Assembly: GCA_027596075.1 (NCBI GenBank)
Contig: JADGJC010000087.1
Span: 62,001 to 126,000, forward strand
Length of the DNA stretch: 64,000 nucleotides
Direction of reading: 5' to 3'
Source: Rhizophlyctis rosea
Taxonomy: Eukaryota > Chytridiomycota > Chytridiomycetes > Rhizophlyctidales > Rhizophlyctidaceae
Translations under genes and position numbers: made by a program
In this document: one piece after another, positions 56,204 to 64,000 of the stretch
Layout of the letters: each line of letters begins with the position of its first letter
Position numbering within the stretch: position 1 is the first letter of the stretch
The notes under the pieces: model-generated
What the model saw: only the letters and a program-made list of their open reading frames with translations
Databases searched by the model: none
Told to the model about the DNA's origin: nothing

Positions 56204-57584
56204 TCAAACAGCAACATAATTCCCCGGAAAATCCCCCTCAACACCCGCCCTCCTCCCCCTCCACCACTCACCCGCCCCAGCCATCCGCAAAACCTCAATC
56301 CGCTCCCCAGCCCGGAAGGACAAATCCGACTCGCGCTCCCCCGTAAAATCATAAAGCGCCGTCGCGGTCGCCACCACCGGCGTCCCAAAACTCTTCTCAG
56401 CCGCCACCGCCGGGGCGCCGGGCTGTAAACTCAACACAGCATCCAGCGCCGTATTCTGCGTCGTCGCGACGACACTCCCACTTGAACTGCCGACGTAGCC
56501 GCTGTCGTTTTGTTTTTGTTGTTGAGTGCTTGATGTACGTGCGCTGCTGGGGGAGGATTTTATGCCGACTTTGTTTAGGAAGCGGTTTGATTTTGATTTA
56601 TGGTCTGTTGTTGGGAAGTCTGATTGTTGGTTGGTGGATTTGTTTCTGTTGAAGGGGACTTGTACTATTGTTCCTGTTCCGAGGTTTGCGAAGCGGGTGT
56701 TTAGGACGCGGTAGAGGTGTTCTGCTTCGATTGGGGGTGGGATGCGGCCGGTTAGGAGGGATTCTGGTGTCACCTGGGATGGAAGTTTTAGTGGTCGTTG
56801 TGGGCTATTTGCGTTCAGTGAGGAATTGACGATTTTACCTTCCCGCTGTAAAGTTTCTCGTTTGCATCGTTCCGGGTAACAATGACGGTCCCTTCCAGAG
56901 AGGCTCCCACGAAGAGACCTTTGGATTTTGAGTAGGAGTAGATAGGTGCTAAATTCATGATTGCTATGTTGGGCATGGATTGCATGGATTCCATTTAGCG
57001 CCAGGACAAATCTAATGCATACAAAATATGCATTACTCACCACCCGCAGCCTCAGCAGCCCTTCCCTTCGGTCCCGCCGCCGCGCTCAAATTGCCCCCAA
57101 GCGTCACATTGCCCCCATGACTGAACGCCTTCACCGCCGCATCGTTGTTGAGAATGAAAACACAATCCGTCAGTGATGCGCCAATTTGACCACCGAATCC
57201 GACTGAGAGAGCGGCGATAGCAGATGGAGCGGACCAATTTCCGTCCGGTAGACGGGCAACGACCACCCCTGACCCGACACGACCGGACCAGAGGAATCCA
57301 ACTTTGAAGAAGGTTATTACTGCGATGCTGGGGGGTGATATTTGTCAGTAATCACTGCATCATTATAAGGAATAGCTAATCCAAGTAACAATAGCCTACC
57401 CCTTGGCATTAGCAATAATTTTCTCCGGAATCAACTTAGCATCGAGCTCGTTGTTGCCTTTGATGAAATGTTCCAGTATGTCTGCCGATTTAACAATTTC
57501 GTTTTGAAGTTTGGTGGGTACGGGCGAGTGGATGCGCAGTTTTTGCATGGTCGCTTTGGCTAGGTGACCGGCGTCTGTTGCCAT
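56204..57584 (-). CDS. SYLF (Ysc84) plus SH3 domain protein
   Basis: A minus-strand gene of four or five exons. Starts MATDAGHLAKATMQKLRIHS, with the SYLF lipid-binding domain (ILEHFIKGNNELDAKLIPEK; AVITFFKVGFLWSGRVGSG; GGQIGASLTDCVFILN; SHGGNVTLGGNLSAAAGP; YSYSKSKGLFVGASLEG). After a Ser/Gln-rich linker comes an SH3 domain (ATALYDFTGERESDLSFRAG; GEWWRGRRAGVEGDFPGNYV). This is the LSB3/YSC84/SH3YL1 architecture, which binds phosphoinositides and promotes endocytic actin assembly. The SH3 ALYDF and PxNYV equivalents are intact. The exact middle exon joins near 57045-56950 were not checked base by base. Confidence 0.92.
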
Positions 57585-58214
57585 TTTGTGTTTGTATGAT
57601 TGTTTATAGACGAAGGGTGGAGTGGTATATTGATCTGCGTTGGTGGTGTTTGGTTGCGGACGGGTATGTAACTTGGAGATTCGGATGTCCTGCGACGATG
57701 TTGGGCAAACTTGCTTGAGAATAATGAGTTGGTGGGATTCAGGAAGGCGGAGATAGGCCCAGTCGGTTTTGATTTTATTTATAGTGGGGGAGGCGAAACT
57801 CGCCGAATATGATGTTTGGGATGCGCAGATGGTCAGCCATTCCCGTAGTGACTGTCATCATTCAAGCGTATGTGAGGTCACCCTCTCACTCCAACGTGGA
57901 TCATCAGTGATCATCAAAAGGACCCTGATGATTACATAAGCCACATGCCCTAGCCACAACCCAAGATTTCGAGTTGTCCGGTGGCCCACCTTTGCTTCTC
58001 CTCCTGCCCTTTCCTCAATACTCGCTTCCCATCACTTTCCTGATCCATACCTCAGTCTCGCTCGCCCCTTCTCGGTTTTCCTTTCCACAATCTTCAAACT
58101 ATATTTCTCTTGCCTAAGGTGTCATATCGGAAAATTTGTCGACTTTCAACCGAGATACCCCACCTTATTTTTACGCTTATCGCAGCGTAGTCCTCACCCA
58201 CCTCTCCTAGCACC
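57585..58214. promoter_or_regulatory. divergent upstream region of SYLF-SH3 and kinase genes
   Basis: About 630 bp. Long pyrimidine-rich runs at 57980-58110 precede the kinase start at 58215 (CACCATGGCG, a strong context). ATGATTACATAAG-like sequence near 57927 may be regulatory. No gene. Confidence 0.4.
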
Positions 58215-61200
58215 ATGGCGGCGGTGGAGTTCAGCTCACACCTCCGCCCGCGCCTGGAGCAAATCTCCAGCTATGTCTCCAACGACCAAGGCACGCCGTC
58301 TCTTACGCTGGAGGCTCTGTTGGACACCTTCCTAGCGCTATATACGGACTGCAAGAACGCGAGCAACCAGCCGGAGCCTTTGAGCGGGTTTCTAAAGAAG
58401 TGTAGGTTCATGGGAAACTTTTGCCAAAAAGGCTGTATGTGGCGTTGTGTTGTCGGGAATACTGATGGGTTTGTGTTTGTCCCATACGTGCAGATGATAA
58501 GGTGTTCGGAAGATTACAGAACTTGAGGATCAACACGCATGACTTCGAAGTGATGAAGACCCTGGCTACAGGGGCCGTGGGAAAGGTGAGAAATTTCATT
58601 CACTGAAGGTGTGGAAAATTCACTCACTCTCATATAACCATCTCAGGTCTGCCTAGTTCGATACAAACTAGACAACAAAGTCTACGCGATGAAAGTTTTG
58701 AAGAAGACAGACCTTCTTACGCGACGCGAGGTAAGATCCCATGTCCATCCAGCTACCCTTCCATTTCCTCAACTCTACAAATCCATCAGGCCGGATTCTT
58801 CATGGAAGAACGCGACGCACTAGTCTTCGCCAAATCCTCCGACTGGATAACAACCCTCTACGCCGCCTTCCAAGATGAAGAACACCTTTACCTCGTCATG
58901 GAATACGCATCAGGCGGCTCCTTACGCGCGCTCTGCAATAGTCGTGAAACCATCATGCCTGAAGAAGAAGCCCGATTTTATATCGCGGAGATCTTATTGG
59001 CGCTGGAGGAGCTGCATAAACATGAATTCATTCATCGGGATGTGAAGCCGGAGAATTGTCTAATTGATGCGAGTGGGCATGTGAAGTTGGCGGATTTTGG
59101 GAGTTGTATACGCATTGGGCAGACTAGATTGGTATGTGTTGTTGGGTATTCTCCGGTCTTATAGCACCAAAGGTCGTTCTGCTGGTTAAGAAGTCGGATG
59201 CTAACTCAGAATACTATCGCACATAGGTTTCGTCGAATGAAACGGTTGGTACGCCCGATTACATCTCACCAGAAATCCTACGTGCTCACGAGGGCAACGT
59301 TAACTTTGGGCGGGAGGTGGATTGGTAAGACACTCTTGCTTCCATCTAAACATCAAATACTATTCATAATGTTGCTCATCATACCTTGTGTCTACGCAGG
59401 TGGTCATTGGGAATCATCATGTACGAACTCTTATTTGACGAAGTACCCTTCTACGCAGAGTCCATGGCGGAAACTTATGGGAAAATCATGGATCATGAGA
59501 AGCATTTTGCGTTTCCGGATGATTGCGAAGCGTCAGAAGACGCCCAAGATTTGATGCGGCGGTATGATGTCGGAGTGGAAGTTGGAACATTTTACGTGAA
59601 CTTACCAACTTTCTTCGCCCATAGTCTCATTTGCAAAAAGGAAGATCGTTTGGGCAGAAATGGGGCAGATGAGATCAAGAAGCATAAATGGTTTGATGGA
59701 TTTAATTGGAGTAATGCGCGAAAATGTGGGTGACTTTCTTACACTATTGGCTTTGATAAGTTCTGACATATTGATACAATGCAATAGCACCACCTCCGTT
59801 CGTCCCCGAGCTGAGCGGCCCAGACGACACACGATACTTCGAAGACGAAGAAAACGAAATGAAGAAAGTCGCGAAAAAAGCCCTTCCCAAAACCCGCGAA
59901 TTTGCCGGCCAAAACCTCCCTTTCATTGGGTACACCTATATTCAAAATGCCAACGCCGCAGTGGCATGGCAAACCTCCTCCAGTGCTGCTATCCAAGCCG
60001 GCCGTCTAACCTCCGGCAAAAATTTCGCCTCCAACTCTTCATTAGCTCAATTTGCCAGCGACGATGCCATGGCCACAACTGGTCGGACTTCAGAAGTTGG
60101 AGGGTTCGCAAAGCTGCAGGCGGCGCAGGAGGAGGCGAAGCGGTTGCGAACATCGCTTACTTCTGAGACGGCCAAGTTGTTGGAGGTGCAGAGTAAGCTT
60201 GGGTCATTGGAGAGCGACAAAGCAAAACTGGAGGCGGATTTGAAGCATCTGAAAGCCAGGCGGGATGCTGATGCTAAAGAGCGGGATGAGTTAGATGGGA
60301 AGGTTGCGGAGATGAAGAAGGCGCTCGACAGGGAGCAAAGGGAAAAGGGGGAGTTGAGAAAGGCGGTGGAAGAGGCCGAAAAGATCAAGAGGGAGTTGGA
60401 TGATGCGAGACTTGAGGCGCAAAGGCAAAGTGTTGGATTGAGGACTCGAGAAGGGGATTTCGCGGAATTGGTTCGAGCGAAGGAAGCGGTGCAGGCGGAG
60501 GCGGAAAGGCTGAAAAGTGTAGCAGAGGAGGAGAGGAGTCAGCGGCTTACGGTCACAGAACAGTTGAAGACTGTGGCCCAACAGCTGGCGCAGGAAACGA
60601 CGGCTAAGTCGGAACTGCAGACAGAGCGGGCGCAGCAAAATCAACGGGCTGATGGTCTCGTTAAAGAGCTCGATACCGCCAGGCACACGCTGCAGCAGCA
60701 ACAATCAAATCTTGACAGGTTGACGCAAGTGAACCTTCAGTTTGAGAAAGACCAGGCGGTCGTGCAGGTGGAGCTTGAGAGTGCCAAAAGGGAGGTGGCA
60801 GAGCTTCGAACGAAGAATGATGTTTTGGCGGGCGAGGTCGGAACGTTACGGTCACAGCAGCAGAGTGCGTCGGGAGCACGGGAGGCGGTGGAAGCTATTC
60901 AGAGGGAACTTGAGAAAGCATCGGCAGCTCAACAACGGCTATCGGAAGAAATTGCTGTGGTTAGAAAAGCTAGGGTCTTGTTGGACGTTGAGTTGACGGA
61001 TGTGAAGAAGCAACTGCAGGCGGAGGCGACAGCGCACAATGGATTGAAAGCCAAGTGGGACTCGTCTGAGAAACGCCATTCAATGCAATCACAGTTGATT
61101 GCGGTGCTTCAGGACAATGAGAAGCGTTTGGAGAGCCTCCTCGCCTCCGCGGAAAGCGACCTGCAGACCGCCAAAGCATCACTCAGCGTCGAAACTCAAG

Positions 61201-64000
61201 CCCATGCGGAAACCCGGAAAGCTCTCGGCGCGGCGGAACAAAACCGTAACAGCCTTGTCAACGACCTAAAGCAATCCAAACTCAAAATCGAGCAACTGCA
61301 CAATGCTGCCCAGAAGCAATCCACCGCCATGAAAAAGGAAACGGAGCGCCTACAAGGAGAACTTAGGAGCCTCGAGGACGCCAAACAACGCTACGAAGGT
61401 CTCTATTTTGGTGCCCAACACGAATACGAAGGTCTTCAAGTTCTCTACACTCGCCTCCAGCGAGAGCAGCAAGCCGCACAAGAAGACCATGACCGAACGG
61501 TCTCCGACCTGGAAGCCCAAAACACCTCCCTGAAATCCACACTCCTCGACAACCAAAAAGAACGCCTCAAGCTCGAATCCGACCTCTCGCACTTGAGAGA
61601 ATCAACCGCCGAGCTCGAGTCCCGCCTCCAAGCGTCCCTGGAAACCGTTACCACCCTCGAGACAGACTGCTCATCCTTGAAAGTGTCGTATGAAACGGCA
61701 TGTCAGCGCATCGAAGAACTCACTGCGGCAGCGACACAGTTCGACACTCGTGCTCAACAGCTTCAGGACCGGATTGCAGATCTGGAAGCTCAAAATGCTG
61801 GGTTGCGAGAGCAAGCTGAACAACTCCAACAACATCACATGAACGACCACGACAAGCGGACGAAGAGTATGGAGAATGTTCGGCCGGGGGATAAGGCTGG
61901 TGGGGCGGAAAAGGCGAGCAGGACGGCGAGGTTGAGGAATGTCTTCTTTAAGACTAGTCCGACGAATGTGAGGAGTGTTAGTTCGCAGGGGATGGAGTTG
62001 ATTACTGAGGGGGAGGATGGGGAGGGGAGGAGAGAGAGGGGAACGGTGGTGGTGGAGGGGGGTGCGCACACGAGGAGTAGTACTTCGGGAAGTAGTACGA
62101 GTATGGCGAGTAGTGTTTCGCGGATTGATTTGCTTGGTGAGTTTTAGTCATTCTTTTGTATTGCCGTTCGTTGATGAGGGGTTTGTGCAAATGGTGAACC
62201 GCTAGCCAAGACCTTTGTTTAACACTTGTATCACATCAGCCTTTATCTTTGACCCGTCCGAAGGTCTTCGCGGATATTTGAAGATGCCCAAGGATGGCAA
62301 GGTCAAGAAAGGGTGGAAGAAGGTGTTTGCGGTGGTGAAGGAGTACAAAATGTTTATTTATGAGAAGGAGAAGGATGCGGATACGATGGAGGGGACGATG
62401 GTTGTTGATATTAGGTTTGTGGTGTTTACTTTTCGGGATTTTGTTACGCGAGAAGCTGGAGGAGCGGTTGAACGTTCAATTGATGTTGGATGAACCGATT
62501 TTCAGATGCGATTTCTTTGTGTCGAGAAGTGTCCAGCAGAACGAGCTTATCCATGCATCGGGCAAGGATATTGATTGTATCTTCAAGATCCAGGCTGCGA
62601 TGGTGGGAGTTGCGTCTACGACAGGGTCCATAGCGGTAATTATACCCCTCCACTCTTTCTTGGCACACATACGCCCTGTCCACATCGACGCGTCATTCTA
62701 ACACCGATCCTTGTTCCCTTGCCAAACAGGCCAGCACAACAACAACCTCCTCCGGCAATGCCCTTCCCGCCCTCCAACGCAAAATCGCGAAACTCCAAAA
62801 CGACATCGCACTGGAAGAGAAGATGATGGGTGCCGCGGAGCGGATGTGGGGTGTCGCGACGGAGGCGCAGAAGGGTGGGATTACGCAGCAGATTCAGGCG
62901 AGTCAGGGAAGATTGAGGGGGTTGAAGGCGGAGTTGGAGAGGCAAAATCAGGCTTTGAGTGGGTTGCAGGCGGAGGAGGGGGGTGGGGGTGGAGGGGGGA
63001 TGGTTACGCCGGGGACAGTGAGTGTGTTTTTTGAACTTGGGTCTGATGCGGCATCCTGCTGACCAACGACCACCCTTACACCCCACGCCAGCCTTCATTT
63101 ACCGACGAAACCGACGCCGAAGACGAGCTCAGTCATGCAATCCGGAGACTGGAAGTGCAGCTAGACGAAGAGCAAAAGAAGCGGGATGCGGTCCTTCGAA
63201 TGGAAAAGACTGTCGATGGCGGCAATGGCGGCAACAGTCCTGATAAGAAAGTAAATCGCCGGTCAGCACGAGAGTCTTTGGCGCATGAGTTGGCGGATAC
63301 GGAGTTTGCGCATGCTGAAAAGAATATCAGTAAAATCAATGGTAAGTGGTGAAAATGACTTGTCTCTTGCGAGATTTTCCTTCACCTTACGAGACTTTCA
63401 CATTGAAGATGATCTCGCCATTCTCCGGTCCGGCAACAAAGATCGCATTGCTGCCCTCCTCAAACGGATAAGAGAGTCTCATGAGGAGAATGAATGGTTT
63501 GGCCATGTGTTGAAGCTGCGGCAGTATTACAAGCCGGCGGATTGTGCGGTTTGTCATGAGGCGTTGTGGGGGAATAAGAATCAGGGGTTGGAGTGTGGTG
63601 GTGAGTATTTCTCTTTGTGTGGGCATTTCTGTAAGATTTGAGGTGCCCCGTCCTGTTGTTTCCTGCTTTCACCACCTCATTCCCGTTGGAAGATGGAATG
63701 GAGGGATAGGAGGGATATCGTTGGGAATTTCGTTTCATTGGGAAAACATTCGTCAATGATGTATTCTAAACCTGCGTGTTCCTTTCCCCTCCAGTGTGCA
63801 AATTGATATGCCATAAGGCGTGCAAGGCGCTGATAGACACGACATGTCAGGAGATGTCGGCGTTGAAGACTGTGCCGGCTAAGGTAATTGTCATGCAATT
63901 CTCGAGTCTTTCAATCTTGATCATCTTTGATCATCAGTGTGAATATTCCCCCCTCATGATTTTCTGTCCTGCCCTGTACAGTACTTCATGGCAGAAGACC
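58215..64000 (+). CDS. Rho-effector-type AGC kinase with coiled coil, PH and C1 domains (partial, cut by right edge)
   Basis: Starts [20 protein letters not shown]. The kinase domain spans six or more exons to ~59730. It has the glycine loop [14 protein letters not shown], the VAIK-type Lys in [26 protein letters not shown] and [12 protein letters not shown], and an AGC C-terminal extension. One exon at 59790-62147 encodes a long coiled coil of about 700 residues. A PH-like segment ([21 protein letters not shown]) follows at 62253-62640, then more coiled coil. A perfect C1 zinc finger (H-x12-C-x2-C-x13-C-x2-C-x4-H-x2-C-x7-C) lies at ~63502-63870. The last visible exon begins YFMAED. The layout is MRCK/ROCK/DMPK-like, kinases acting on myosin and actin downstream of Cdc42/Rho. 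The remainder lies beyond the edge. Confidence 0.9.

Overview
The window is nuclear DNA of a fungus, most likely a zoosporic (chytrid-type) fungus. Genes are compact and intron-rich on both strands: introns are mostly short with GT..AG ends, and some exons are as short as 13 to 24 nt. The protein set is typically fungal/opisthokont (Cdc42, CSN5, a Rix7/NVL AAA ATPase, CWF19L1, a SYLF-SH3 protein, a Rho-effector-type AGC kinase). Two genes point to a flagellate lineage: a coiled-coil protein resembling the centriolar-satellite protein PCM1 at the left edge, and a large tiny-macrocysts (TmcB)-type membrane protein. No lineage-defining marker such as rRNA is present, so the placement is inference.

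Layout. 1-9 kb: PCM1-like gene (minus, cut by the left edge), hot-dog thioesterase, Cdc42 (minus), a small unknown gene, an SGNH hydrolase, and a divergent Rho-like GTPase (minus). 9-11.7 kb: a decayed gene, then a non-coding stretch with three ~90-bp elements that have complementary ends. 11.7-22.6 kb: TmcB-like gene, a membrane-anchored DUF4874/DUF4832 protein (minus), and a family 2 glycosyltransferase. 22.7-28.2 kb: an 18-unit Trp-Trp ankyrin-like repeat protein (minus), an asparagine-synthase-type PP-loop enzyme with a zinc ribbon, an EEP-fold nuclease/phosphatase (minus), and a short-chain dehydrogenase. 28.5-38.3 kb: Rix7/NVL (minus), a poorly resolved stretch with a tRNA-like 3' half, an FAD monooxygenase (minus), a block with a tRNA-like sequence, 34-bp GC-rich repeats and a strong hairpin, then CSN5. 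38.8-49.6 kb: a WHxH plus ubiquitin-like protein (minus), glutathionyl-hydroquinone reductase (minus), a low-complexity coiled-coil protein, an NTF2-like protein (minus), a SAP-ankyrin protein (minus), and two unknown genes. 49.9-64 kb: CWF19L1, a Cys-rich GPI-type secreted protein, a DinB-like protein, tRNA-His, a SYLF-SH3 protein (minus), and a large kinase/coiled-coil/PH/C1 protein that runs off the right edge.

How the genes relate. Genes are individually transcribed; there is no operon or obvious biosynthetic cluster. Loose themes are Cdc42/actin polarity (Cdc42, divergent Rho, SYLF-SH3, the kinase), RNA and ribosome biogenesis (Rix7/NVL, CWF19L1), and repeat-scaffold proteins (two unlike ankyrin-type proteins). 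Several gene pairs are head-to-head with ~300-bp shared upstream regions (3.4/3.7, 24.5/24.8, 26.9/27.2 kb). Exon boundaries are read by eye from splice sites and frame continuity. Where exon lengths are given, phases were checked.
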